A DNA stretch of 50,535 bases from an uncultured Magnetospirillum sp. (GTDB lineage Bacteria > Pseudomonadota > Alphaproteobacteria > Rhodospirillales > Magnetospirillaceae): positions 1 to 50,535 of the forward strand of contig NZ_CAINTR010000187.1 of NCBI RefSeq assembly GCF_903853455.1, read 5' to 3'. Made by a program: the position numbers and the translations under genes. Each line of letters begins with the position of its first letter. Positions within the stretch are counted from its first letter, which is position 1. This document shows, piece after piece, positions 1-7,842 of the stretch. A model generated the notes under the pieces. That model was given only the letters and a program-made list of their open reading frames with translations. It searched no databases and was not told the origin of the DNA.

Positions 1-172
1 AACTTCGCCTCGAGATCCGCAATGATCCCAACTGCAACGTGCTCAATCCCACCCATCCCACCGCCTCCGCTCGATCAAAGGGCGGAATCCTTGAATCACA
101 CACCGATTCTTTTAGGCAAGCAGAAACTGAGGGATGGTGAGCACCCATACCTTTTGTCCATGTAATCGGCTG

Positions 173-201
173 TTGTGGAGCAAAGGGAAAGTCCATATAA
201 T
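173..201 (+). promoter_or_regulatory. Sigma-70-type promoter of the MarR-family gene
   Basis: A TTGTGG -35 element (173-178) is followed after exactly 17 bases by a perfect TATAAT -10 element (196-201). Transcription should start at about 207-210, which is where the GTG start codon of the next gene lies (210). No Shine-Dalgarno sequence fits in between, so the transcript is probably leaderless. This is inferred from spacing only. Confidence 0.5.
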
Positions 202-209
202 CCCATCCC

Positions 210-674
210 GTGAACCAGCCATACTTCGACATCATCCGCCTGATCGAACGCCTGCATAGACATTTCCTCGATGTCTTGCGGACCGAGTTGCGTCGTCTCG
301 GCATTGAAGATATCAACGCCGTTCAGGCGCTGCTGCTCTACAATATCGGCGAGAACGAAGTGGTGATCCGCGACCTCAAGGATCGCGGCTACTACCAGGG
401 CTCCAACGTGTCCTACAACATCAAGGCGCTGACCGAGTCCGGTTACTTGACCCAGGAGCGGTCTCCCCATGACCGCCGCTCGGTGCGCCTGAAGCTGGCC
501 GACAAGGGCATGACGCTCTGCAACGCCGTCCGCAAGTTGCAGGACGACCTCGCCACCGCCCTCGGCGACGACGCCCAGACCCAGGGCCAGCTCGGCACCA
601 CGCTGCACACCATGCAGCGCCTGGAGCGCACCTGGACCGACTTCGTCCAGTACGGCCGCATCCGCACCCTTTAA
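210..674 (+). CDS. MarR-family winged-helix regulator, LdtR-like
   Basis: A 154-residue DNA-binding regulator. The N-terminus (QPYFDIIRLIERLHRHF) and the NAVQALLLYNIGE stretch resemble the LdtR group of alphaproteobacterial MarR proteins, which is linked in rhizobia and Liberibacter to L,D-transpeptidase and stress genes. The winged helix spans about residues 35-100, with a recognition helix near SNVSYNIKALTESGYL and a wing near SPHDRRSVRLKL. The GTG start at 210 is preferred because the family signature begins at once and the promoter leaves no room for a longer protein. A hairpin follows the gene. Targets cannot be read from this window; membership of the LdtR group rests on recognition. 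Confidence 0.85.
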   Translation: MNQPYFDIIRLIERLHRHFLDVLRTELRRLGIEDINAVQALLLYNIGENEVVIRDLKDRGYYQGSNVSYNIKALTESGYLTQERSPHDRRSVRLKLADKGMTLCNAVRKLQDDLATALGDDAQTQGQLGTTLHTMQRLERTWTDFVQYGRIRTL

Positions 675-677
675 ATC

Positions 678-701
678 AAGGCCCCGCCGGCGCGGGCCTT
701 T
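678..701. terminator. Bidirectional terminator hairpin
   Basis: AAGGCCCCGC and GCGGGCCTT form a GC-rich stem, with one bulged base, around a CGGC loop between two convergent genes. A run of T follows on the plus strand and the A-rich flank gives U residues on the minus strand. It probably serves both the MarR-like gene and the exonuclease gene. Confidence 0.6.
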
Positions 702-702
702 C

Positions 703-1350
703 CTATTTCTCGCCGAAGCTGATCGAGCGGGTGTCGTCGCTGACGAAGCCGCCTTGCATCTTCAGGAAGGCCTCGGCGGTCAGGACGGCGTCGAGCAGCG
801 CGCCGTGATGCTGGAAGCGGTCGGAGCGATCGATCCACAGCCGGTCGCACAGCACGTCCAACGATCCCGGCACGCCGGGGAAGAACTGCCGCGACAGGTC
901 CTGGGTGCAGACGAAATCATTCTCCGAGAAGATCGTCTCGTCGAAACCGCAGCGCCCCAGCCGGGCATATTCGAAATTCAGGAAATTGATCTCGTTGACA
1001 GCGCTGTGGGCCAGCAGCACGTCCTGGCCGATGAAGGTCTCGAACTCGTCCAGAACGTCGCGGAAATGGGGCGCGTTCTTCAACTCGGCTGGATTGATGC
1101 CGTGGATGGCGATGGACGCCTTGGCGATGGGGCCGTTGGGCTGAATGCGGCGCTGCCAGCTTTCCCCCGTCTTCCAGCCGTCGCCGTCGCGCAGCAACTC
1201 GACGCAGCCGATTTCGATGACGATGCCGGGCAGCCGCAGCCCCTTGGGCATCTTCTTGATCTCGGCGGCGGTGGGGATGGGAAAGCCGGTGGTCTCCGCG
1301 TCGATGGCGACCATGCGCCCCACATCCGCCAGATCATCCAATGTACGCAT
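703..1350 (-). CDS. DnaQ-like 3'-5' exonuclease
   Basis: A 215-residue protein of the DEDDh exonuclease superfamily. Motif I is visible as IDAETTGFP near residue 18. Motif II is the region around LLAHSAVNEINFLNF, and the C-terminal HHGALLDAVLTAEAFL carries the H and D of motif III. The position usually occupied by the motif II aspartate reads as Asn, and the DVLCDRLW segment is normal for the epsilon fold. A longer reading frame begins upstream at 1422, but ATG at 1350 gives the usual epsilon-like N-terminus. It stands alone, convergent with the MarR-like gene, so it is more likely an accessory nuclease than the replicative proofreading subunit. The substrate is unknown. Confidence 0.8.
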   Translation of the reverse strand: MRTLDDLADVGRMVAIDAETTGFPIPTAAEIKKMPKGLRLPGIVIEIGCVELLRDGDGWKTGESWQRRIQPNGPIAKASIAIHGINPAELKNAPHFRDVLDEFETFIGQDVLLAHSAVNEINFLNFEYARLGRCGFDETIFSENDFVCTQDLSRQFFPGVPGSLDVLCDRLWIDRSDRFQHHGALLDAVLTAEAFLKMQGGFVSDDTRSISFGEK

Positions 1351-1513
1351 GAGTCGTTTCCTTGAAATCGGCGAACGTGCTGGACGCCAGCATATCAGGC
1401 TGTGGCCGGACGGCACGATCAATTCCGAACGCGGCCCGGTTGCCCCGGTCTTCCATCACGGGCGTCGGCGTGCTATGTCCGCCTCCTCTGTTCGTTGAGG
1501 AGGCTCCGCAGCC

Positions 1514-2827
1514 ATGATCCCCCGCTATTCCCGCCCGGAAATGACCAAGATCTGGGAACCCGAGAACCGGTTCCGCATCTGGTTCGAGATCGAGGCCCAT
1601 GCCTGCGACGCCCTGGCCGAGATCGGGGTGATCCCCAAGGACTCCGCCAAGACGGTGTGGGCCAAGGGCAACATTCCCTACACCCCGGAGCGGTCGGCGC
1701 GCATCGACGAGATCGAGCGCGAGACCAAGCACGACGTCATCGCCTTCCTCACCGAGCTGGCCGAGCATATCGGCCCCGACTCCCGCTTCGTCCACCAGGG
1801 CATGACCTCGTCCGACGTGCTCGACACCTGTCTGGCGGTGCAGCTGACCCAGGCCACCGACCTGCTGCTGGCCGATCTCGACCGGCTGCTGGCCGCGCTG
1901 GAGGCCCGCGCCTTCGAGTTCAAGGACATGGTCTGCATGGGCCGCTCGCACGGCATCCATGCCGAGCCGGTGACCATGGGCCTGCGCTTCGCCGCCTTCC
2001 ACGCCGAGTTCCAGCGCAATCGCCGCCGTCTGGTGGCGGCACGGGACGACGTGGCCACCTGCGCCATCTCCGGCGCGGTCGGCACCTTCGCCAATATCGA
2101 CCCCCGGATCGAGGAGCATGTGGCCGCCAAGCTGGGCCTGACCCCCGAGCCGGTATCGACCCAGGTGATCCCGCGCGACCGTCACGCCCAGTTCTTCGCC
2201 ACGTTGGGAGTTATCGCCAGTTCCATCGAGCATGTGGCCATCGACATCCGCCACCTCCAGCGCACCGAAGTGCGCGAGGTCGAGGAATACTTCTCGCCCG
2301 GTCAGAAGGGCAGCTCGGCCATGCCGCACAAGCGCAACCCGGTGCTGACCGAGAACCTCACCGGTCTGGCCCGGCTGGTGCGCGGCATGGTGATCCCCGC
2401 CCTGGAGAACGTGGCGCTGTGGCACGAGCGCGACATCTCCCACTCCTCGGTGGAGCGCATGATCGGCCCCGACGCCACCGTCACCCTCGACTTCGCCCTC
2501 AACCGTCTGGCCGGGGTGATCGAGAATCTGGTGATCTATCCCGACGCGGTCCAGCGCAACCTCAACCAGTTGGGTGGCCTGGTGTTCTCGCAGCGCGTCC
2601 TGCTGGGCCTGACCCAGGCCGGCATGAGCCGCGAGGACAGCTACAAGGCGGTGCAGCGCAACGCCATGAAGGTATGGCAGGAGGGCGCCAGCTTCCTCGA
2701 CCTGCTCAAGGCCGACGCGGAGGTCTCCGCCCATATTCCGGCCAAGACGCTGGAGGAGCTGTTCGACCTCGGCTACCACACCAAGCATGTGGACACCATC
2801 TTCAAGCGCGTCTTCGGAAAGGCCTAA
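1514..2827 (+). CDS. purB: Adenylosuccinate lyase
   Basis: PurB catalyses two fumarate-releasing steps of purine synthesis: SAICAR to AICAR and adenylosuccinate to AMP. The 437-residue length is typical. The fumarase/aspartase-superfamily signature GSSAMPHKRNP is present near residue 270, and the catalytic-histidine regions HQGMTSSDV and GRSHGIHAEP are intact. A GAGGAGG ribosome binding site lies about 10 bases before the ATG. The small PhnA-domain gene follows within six bases, so the two are probably co-transcribed. Assignment is firm. Confidence 0.97.
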   Translation: MIPRYSRPEMTKIWEPENRFRIWFEIEAHACDALAEIGVIPKDSAKTVWAKGNIPYTPERSARIDEIERETKHDVIAFLTELAEHIGPDSRFVHQGMTSSDVLDTCLAVQLTQATDLLLADLDRLLAALEARAFEFKDMVCMGRSHGIHAEPVTMGLRFAAFHAEFQRNRRRLVAARDDVATCAISGAVGTFANIDPRIEEHVAAKLGLTPEPVSTQVIPRDRHAQFFATLGVIASSIEHVAIDIRHLQRTEVREVEEYFSPGQKGSSAMPHKRNPVLTENLTGLARLVRGMVIPALENVALWHERDISHSSVERMIGPDATVTLDFALNRLAGVIENLVIYPDAVQRNLNQLGGLVFSQRVLLGLTQAGMSREDSYKAVQRNAMKVWQEGASFLDLLKADAEVSAHIPAKTLEELFDLGYHTKHVDTIFKRVFGKA

Positions 2828-2832
2828 GCATC

Positions 2833-3045
2833 ATGGAAGAGACCAAGGACAGCAACGGCGCCGTGCTCAGCGACGGCGATGCGGTGCAGCTGATTCGCGA
2901 CCTCAAGGTCAAGAACTCGTCGCTCAACCTCAAGCGCGGCAGCACCATGAAGAACATCCGCCTGACCAACGATCCCGAGGAGATCGAGGTCAAGGACGGC
3001 AAGTCCACCCTGGTGCTCAAGACCTGCTACCTCAAGAAGGCTTGA
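2833..3045 (+). CDS. Small PhnA C-terminal-domain protein
   Basis: A 70-residue protein whose residues 10-68 match the C-terminal domain of PhnA/YjdM (GDAVQLIRDLKVKNSS, then KRGSTMKNIRL and VLKTCYLKK). It lacks the N-terminal zinc ribbon of full-length PhnA proteins of about 110 residues. The family was named for its position near phosphonate genes in enterobacteria, but no phosphonate genes are nearby here and the function is unsettled. It starts five bases after the purB stop codon and is likely in the same transcript. Confidence 0.85.
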   Translation: MEETKDSNGAVLSDGDAVQLIRDLKVKNSSLNLKRGSTMKNIRLTNDPEEIEVKDGKSTLVLKTCYLKKA

Positions 3046-3182
3046 CATATAAGATTCGGCGAATTCGCGCCAATCTCGGCGGTCGTGGCCGATTCTTAAA
3101 CTTTCGGGTAGGTGCGCAAGCGAAGTTGCCCGTCTAACATTACCCGATTGGGGAATGGGTTGGGGTACGAAGGGGACGTTCC

Positions 3183-4316
3183 GTGAGCGCACACGCATCT
3201 GTCGGACCGCTGGGCGGTGCCGACGCCTATTTCTCGCCCGGCCGTACGCTGGTGGTGATCGACCCCAGTCCGCGCCAGCGCGACGATCTGGCCAAGCTGG
3301 CGATCTCGGCCTTTCGGGTCTCTGATTTCCCCGATGTGGAATCGGCGGTGGCGCGGGTGACCAAGGCGCCGTCGGCCATCCTGGTCGGCGCGGGAGTGAC
3401 CGGCGATGCGCGCACACCCCCGATCAAGCGCCTGCGCAAGCACCCCTCCTTCGGCCGAACCCCGATCATCCGCTTCGGCGCGTCACCGGCGGCGTCCGGC
3501 CCCGCCGCCCTGGCCGATCAGGTGCCGGATGCCGAGATCCGGCTGCCGGTATCGTCACCGGAGCTGATCCGGCTGATCAGCACCCTGGCCAACAAGACGG
3601 TGGAGGAGGACTGGGCCAAATTGCCCGACGGCCCCCGCGCCGCCTTGGGCCAGACGCTGTCCCTGTTCAACGGTGTCACCGACCTGGTGGGCCAGGGCAA
3701 GCCCATCGAATTCAAGACCGTCTCCGACGCCTGCTCCCCCGTTCTCGACACCGTGCGCCAATCGGGCCATGCCTATATTTTCGAGGGGCTGCGCAATCAC
3801 AACGACATCTGGTACGTCCACTCGCTGCGGGTGGCGACCTTGCTGGCCCTGTTCGGCCACCGGATCGGACTGGACGAGGGGTCGCTGATGACCCTGGCGG
3901 AGGCCGGCTTGGTGCACGATTTCGGCAAGACCGCCTATCCCCCTCACCTCAGCGGCAAGATGGGGGCGCTCAGCCCGGAAGAACGGGCGGCGGCCCATGA
4001 TGGGCATGTCCACGACACCGTCAAATACCTACGCCAGCACACCGACGCGCCCCGCGCCGTCATCCTGGTGGCCGAGCAGCATCACGAGCGCCTGGACGGC
4101 AGCGGCTATCCCAACCGGCTGAAGAACGGCGAGATCAACGACCTCGCCCGCATGGCGGCCATCGTCGACGTGTTTTCCGCCCTGACCGAACGCCGGCCCT
4201 ACCGCGCCGCCATGGCCCCGGCCCAAGCGCTGGAGGTCATGCAGGAGCTGATGCGCGACAAGCTCGACCTGCAAATGGTCCGGATCTTCCGCAATCTGGT
4301 GGTGGAGACGGCTTAG
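3183..4316 (+). CDS. HD-GYP domain protein with a degenerate receiver domain
   Basis: A 377-residue protein, probably a cyclic-di-GMP phosphodiesterase. Residues 20-130 have the pattern of a response-regulator receiver fold, but the expected phosphoacceptor position reads AILVGAGV instead of an Asp-containing motif, so phosphorylation is unlikely. The HD-GYP core is complete: H245-D246 in VHDFGK, H300-H301-E302, and the DGSGYP motif at 305-310, followed by the family's VDVFSALTERRPYR. It starts with GTG after GAAGGGGAC. Its stop codon overlaps that of the convergent VOC-like gene (4313-4316). The signal and output pathway cannot be read here. Confidence 0.9.
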   Translation: MSAHASVGPLGGADAYFSPGRTLVVIDPSPRQRDDLAKLAISAFRVSDFPDVESAVARVTKAPSAILVGAGVTGDARTPPIKRLRKHPSFGRTPIIRFGASPAASGPAALADQVPDAEIRLPVSSPELIRLISTLANKTVEEDWAKLPDGPRAALGQTLSLFNGVTDLVGQGKPIEFKTVSDACSPVLDTVRQSGHAYIFEGLRNHNDIWYVHSLRVATLLALFGHRIGLDEGSLMTLAEAGLVHDFGKTAYPPHLSGKMGALSPEERAAAHDGHVHDTVKYLRQHTDAPRAVILVAEQHHERLDGSGYPNRLKNGEINDLARMAAIVDVFSALTERRPYRAAMAPAQALEVMQELMRDKLDLQMVRIFRNLVVETA

Positions 4317-4684
4317 ACTTTTTCCGCCAGGATGACGTATTGCCCTTCGGTCTCGACCACGGCCTCCCTGGTGCCTTCCTGGGCCAAGGCCTGTTCGACG
4401 ATGGCCGCCGTCGGAGAGAGGCTCGCCTTTGCCGCGTCCAGCGAAGCCACGTAGATGTAGGGCGTGGTGCGGTTGACCAGCAGGGCGACGGTCCAGGGGC
4501 GAAACTGGCGTTCCATGAAGGCCTGGGTCGCCAGGAGCAGATAGGTCTGGCCGGCGCGCAGGCCGACGCAATCCGGCGTTCCGGTTTCCACGGGCTCGAA
4601 CCCGAGATCAAGATATTGCTGAACCGTCGCGGAAATGTCCGGCAGCACGGTGAGTGGCGTCACCCGGCGCACCCGCTCGTCCAT
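4313..4684 (-). CDS. Small VOC/glyoxalase-like protein
   Basis: A 123-residue soluble protein. The opening VRRVTPLTVLPDISATVQQY, then LGFEPVETG and a later YIYVASLDAAKAS segment, have the beta-alpha-beta-beta-beta pattern of vicinal oxygen chelate (glyoxalase/bleomycin resistance) modules. The usual metal-binding His and Glu residues are not obvious, so a binding rather than an enzymatic role is possible. It begins five bases after the ygfZ stop codon and is probably translated from the same mRNA. The family call is moderate and the substrate unknown. Confidence 0.65.
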   Translation of the reverse strand: MDERVRRVTPLTVLPDISATVQQYLDLGFEPVETGTPDCVGLRAGQTYLLLATQAFMERQFRPWTVALLVNRTTPYIYVASLDAAKASLSPTAAIVEQALAQEGTREAVVETEGQYVILAEKV

Positions 4685-4689
4685 CCCCG

Positions 4690-5592
4690 CTACTCCCCCT
4701 CCGGGAACACCGCCCAGGACGGCTTGACGGCGGCGAGGGTGGCGGAACCACAGGTGAGGCCGACACCGCCCGAGACGCGGAACTGGTCGAGGCGGATCAT
4801 CGCCAATCCCACGGAACCGCAGCTTGACCGCATCTCGCCGGCCTCGGCCTCGCCCAGCTTGATTTCCGTCCCTGCTTCCGGCGTCGGGCCGTTGATCTCC
4901 ACCGGCATCAGGCGCTTGCGCACCAGACCGCGATACTTGGTCCGCGCCGTCAACTCCTGGCCCATATAGCAGCCCTTCTGGAAATCGACGCCGTTCAGCT
5001 CGTCGAAGCCGTTCTCCAGCAGCAGCGACTTGTCCACCGCCAGATCGCGGCTGCCGTCGGGCAGACCGAGACGGATGCGGGCCTCGTCCCACACCGCGAA
5101 CCCGGCCGGAGCGAAGTCGTTGGCCTCCAGCACCCGCGGTCCGCCATCCACCGACAGCAGCGCCCTGAGGCCGATATCGGCGAGACGGGGATCGACGAAG
5201 GCGACGCCGCCGGCGAATTCCTCGGCCGAGCCGGCCGCCACCGCGACACCCAGCGCGTCGGCGGCGCCGTCGCCCATGACGGCGAACACCGCCACGTTGT
5301 CGGCCAGGGCGATGGTCACCTTGGCGCGCAGCTTGTACATGGAGAGCTTCTTGCGGAACTCCTCCGCCCGGCCGGCCTCGGTCTCCAGCAGGAAGACGTC
5401 GCCCCTTTCCACCACGAACAGGTCGAACAGGAACTTGCCCTGCGGCGTCAGGAAGGCGCTGTAAACCGCGCGGTCGGGCGCCACCTTGGTCATGTCGTTG
5501 GAGACCAGCCCCTGCAGGAAGCTCCGCCGGTCCTCGCCGCCCACTTCGATCACCGCCCGCTGGTCGAGACGCACGAAAACCTTGTCAGCCAT
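4690..5592 (-). CDS. ygfZ: YgfZ/GcvT-family folate-binding protein
   Basis: A 300-residue YgfZ protein. In Escherichia coli this tetrahydrofolate-binding protein supports maturation of certain Fe-S enzymes, including the tRNA methylthiolase MiaB. The diagnostic motif KGCYMGQE is intact near residue 215, with the cysteine required in E. coli. FLQGLVSNDM near residue 27 and the LTPQGKFLFDLFV segment are also typical. The ATG at 5592 was chosen over a longer frame because the folate-binding fold begins directly after it. It is divergent from the glycosyltransferase unit and followed by the VOC-like gene. The intergenic side holds a dispersed repeat beginning about 19 bases upstream. Confidence 0.93.
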   Translation of the reverse strand: MADKVFVRLDQRAVIEVGGEDRRSFLQGLVSNDMTKVAPDRAVYSAFLTPQGKFLFDLFVVERGDVFLLETEAGRAEEFRKKLSMYKLRAKVTIALADNVAVFAVMGDGAADALGVAVAAGSAEEFAGGVAFVDPRLADIGLRALLSVDGGPRVLEANDFAPAGFAVWDEARIRLGLPDGSRDLAVDKSLLLENGFDELNGVDFQKGCYMGQELTARTKYRGLVRKRLMPVEINGPTPEAGTEIKLGEAEAGEMRSSCGSVGLAMIRLDQFRVSGGVGLTCGSATLAAVKPSWAVFPEGE

Positions 5593-5610
5593 GTCGCTGT
5601 TCTCCTCATA

Positions 5611-5710
5611 TTGCCCCTCAATCGCCGGGCGCCGTCTCCGACGGCTTGGCTTTCGCGGCACAAGCCGCGCCGGGCGTTGCCCGCAACTCCGAGCGAGTCA
5701 GGCTCGCTCG
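5611..5710 (+). repeat. Dispersed repeat, copy 1, with terminal hairpin
   Basis: The head, 5611-5633 (TTGCCCCTCAATCGCCGGGC onward), matches 24052-24074 and the reverse complement of 29871-29893. A shared GGCTTGGCTTTCGCG block follows, then a GC-rich palindromic segment. The element ends in the hairpin CGAGCGAG / CTCGCTCG (5690-5697 and 5703-5710, five-base loop). It lies between the divergent ygfZ and glycosyltransferase genes. Confidence 0.6.
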
Positions 5711-5797
5711 TCGGGATCAGACCACGCCAAGACGCAAAAGGTGGGACAAACCGCACCGGATGACAAGGCATCAATGCCGCCGTATAAGAGTTCCGCC

Positions 5798-6820
5798 ATG
5801 CATATCACTCTTGTCGATGATTCCATCCCCTTCGACGGCTACAGCGCGTCGAGCCGGCCGCTGGGCGGCGCCGAGAAGGCGTTCGCCGCGCTGCCCGGCG
5901 CCCTGGCGCGGCGCGGCCACACCATCGCCGTGTTCAACCGCTGCCGCTGGGGCATGTATGTGGAAGGCGCCCAGTGGGAGACCTTCGACGGCAAGAAGCC
6001 GCTGCACACCGACGTGCTGATCGCCTTTCGCAAACCGTCGCTGCTGGAATTCATCCGCCACACCGACAAGCGGGTGCTGTGGTTCACCGGCCCCGGCCGG
6101 CTACTGGAACGCCAGGTGACGCGCGACCTGCTGGCCAGCCACAAGCCGCTGATCCTGTTGACCGCTGAGGCCCAGGCCCGCGACTTTCAGGCGCGCGGCT
6201 TGCAGGCCGGCCTGCTGCCCCCGGCGCTGCGCTCCGACTTTCTCGGCGGCGAGCCGCGCCCGGTAACGCCGCCGCGCGCCATCGTCACCACCCATCCCGC
6301 CCATGGCATGGACTGGCTGCTGGATCTGTGGGTCGCCCGCATCCGCCCGCTGGCCCCCACCGCCGAATTGCACATCCACTCCACCACCCTGGCCGCCGCC
6401 GCCGATGGCGGCGAGGTCGATGCCGCCCTCAAGCCGCTGGCCGACAAGGCCCTGGCGGCGCGGGCGCACGGCGTGGTGATCAACCGGCCCCAGAGCGATT
6501 TCCTGATGGCGGTGGCCTATCAGGAGGCCAGCGTCCACCTGTTCCCCGGCCATGACGACGACATGGGCTGCTTCACCCTGATGGAGAGTCAGGCCAGCGG
6601 CTGTCCGGCGGTGCTGCGGCCGTTGGGCGCCGCCCCCGAGCGGGTGCGGGACGGCGCCACCGCCTATGTGGCGCCCGATGACGATGCCTTCGCCAATCTC
6701 GCCGCCCTGCTGCTGAACGACGCGACGGTGCGGCGGAGCATGGGCGACGAAGCCCGCGCGTTGTACAAGACCCGGACCTGGGACAGCGCGGCGGAGACGC
6801 TGGAAGGCTGGCTGAAATGA
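5798..6820 (+). CDS. Glycosyltransferase, GT4/GT-B type
   Basis: A 340-residue GT-B-fold glycosyltransferase. The N-terminal acceptor domain starts MHITLVDDSIPF and contains PLGGAEKAFAALPGALARRGH, which is usual for GT4 enzymes. The C-terminal donor-binding domain contains HLFPGHDDDMGCFTLMESQA with the conserved glutamate, followed by the nucleotide-sugar pocket near SGCPAVLRPLGAAPERV. It is the first of three overlapping genes; its TGA overlaps the ATG of the next gene by four bases. The set probably makes or decorates an extracellular polysaccharide. Donor and acceptor sugars are unknown. Confidence 0.9.
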   Translation: MHITLVDDSIPFDGYSASSRPLGGAEKAFAALPGALARRGHTIAVFNRCRWGMYVEGAQWETFDGKKPLHTDVLIAFRKPSLLEFIRHTDKRVLWFTGPGRLLERQVTRDLLASHKPLILLTAEAQARDFQARGLQAGLLPPALRSDFLGGEPRPVTPPRAIVTTHPAHGMDWLLDLWVARIRPLAPTAELHIHSTTLAAAADGGEVDAALKPLADKALAARAHGVVINRPQSDFLMAVAYQEASVHLFPGHDDDMGCFTLMESQASGCPAVLRPLGAAPERVRDGATAYVAPDDDAFANLAALLLNDATVRRSMGDEARALYKTRTWDSAAETLEGWLK

Positions 6821-7842
6821 CCCGCCTGCTCCAGGCCATGGCCGGCGCTCCCCATGGCGGCGCCGAGGCCTTTTTCGAGCGCCTCGCCCCTGCCCTGCAC
6901 CGCGCCGGCATCACGCAGCAGGTGCTGATCCGCGCCAATCCCAAGCGCGCCGCCCTGTTGCGGGCCGGCGGCGTCGAGGTGGTGGAGCTGCCGTTCGGCG
7001 GCGCGCTGGATCTGGTGACCCGTTGGCGCTTCGCCCAGGAGGTCAAGCGGTTCCAGCCTGATCTGGTGTTGAGCTGGATGAACCGGGCCAGCAAATTCGT
7101 CCCGAAAGGTGACTTCGTGACGGTCGGGCGGTTGGGCGGCTATTACGACCTCAAATACTACCGCGCCTGCGACCATCTGATCGGCAACACCCCCGACATC
7201 CGCGACTGGATCATCGGCCAGGGCTGGCCGACGGAGCGCGCCCATTACGTCCCCAACTTCGTTGCCGACACCAAGGCCAAACCAGTCTCGCGCGCCTCGC
7301 TCGACACCCCGCCGGGAGCGCCGCTGGTGGTGGCCATGGGACGCCTGCACGCCAACAAGGGCTTCGACGTGCTGTTGCGGGCGGTGGAATCGATTCACGA
7401 CTGCTATCTGTGGATCGCTGGCGAAGGCCCGTTGCGGGCCGAGTTGGAGGAGTTGGCCGCCCATCTCGCCGTCAAGCCCAGGGTGCGCTTCCTGGGCTGG
7501 CGCGACGACGTCGCCGCCCTGTACGCCAGCGGCGACGTCTTCGTCTGCCCGTCCCGCCACGAGCCGCTGGGCAACGTGGTGATCGAGGCCTGGGCCGCCG
7601 CCAAGCCGGTGATCGCCTGCGCCGCCCAGGGGCCGCGCCAGCTGATCGCCGACGGCATCGACGGAGTGCTGACACCCATCGACGACGACAAGGCCCTGGC
7701 CGCCGCCATCCGCCGCCTGCTGGCCGAGCCCGACACCGCCAAGGCCATGGCCGCCGCCGGCCGCAAGGCCTATGAGGAGCGCTTCACCGAGGCCGCCGTG
7801 GTGGCGGCCTATCTGGACTTTTTCGCCAAGGTCAAACGCTGA
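6817..7842 (+). CDS. Glycosyltransferase family 4
   Basis: A 341-residue GT4 enzyme. The N-terminal domain opens MTRLLQAMAGAPHGGAEAFFERL. The donor domain begins near residue 165 at LVVAMGRLHANKGFDVLLRA and contains the GEGPLRAELEELA helix, FLGWRDDVAALYASGDVFV and the E-x7-E-type motif in PSRHEPLGNVVIEAWAA. All three landmarks are standard for retaining GT-B enzymes. It overlaps both neighbours, by four bases upstream and one base downstream, so it is translationally coupled to the first glycosyltransferase and to asnB. The sugar specificity cannot be inferred. Confidence 0.93.
   Translation: MTRLLQAMAGAPHGGAEAFFERLAPALHRAGITQQVLIRANPKRAALLRAGGVEVVELPFGGALDLVTRWRFAQEVKRFQPDLVLSWMNRASKFVPKGDFVTVGRLGGYYDLKYYRACDHLIGNTPDIRDWIIGQGWPTERAHYVPNFVADTKAKPVSRASLDTPPGAPLVVAMGRLHANKGFDVLLRAVESIHDCYLWIAGEGPLRAELEELAAHLAVKPRVRFLGWRDDVAALYASGDVFVCPSRHEPLGNVVIEAWAAAKPVIACAAQGPRQLIADGIDGVLTPIDDDKALAAAIRRLLAEPDTAKAMAAAGRKAYEERFTEAAVVAAYLDFFAKVKR

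Noticed and set aside
1-140. Open frame at the left edge ending at TGA 138-140 that could be the tail of an upstream gene
   Set aside because: Two frames are open here, the edge hides the start, and no family motif is visible.
1402-3045. A 547-codon plus-strand frame overlapping purB
   Set aside because: It is a GC-rich shadow frame of purB; only its last 70 codons, the PhnA-domain gene, are real.
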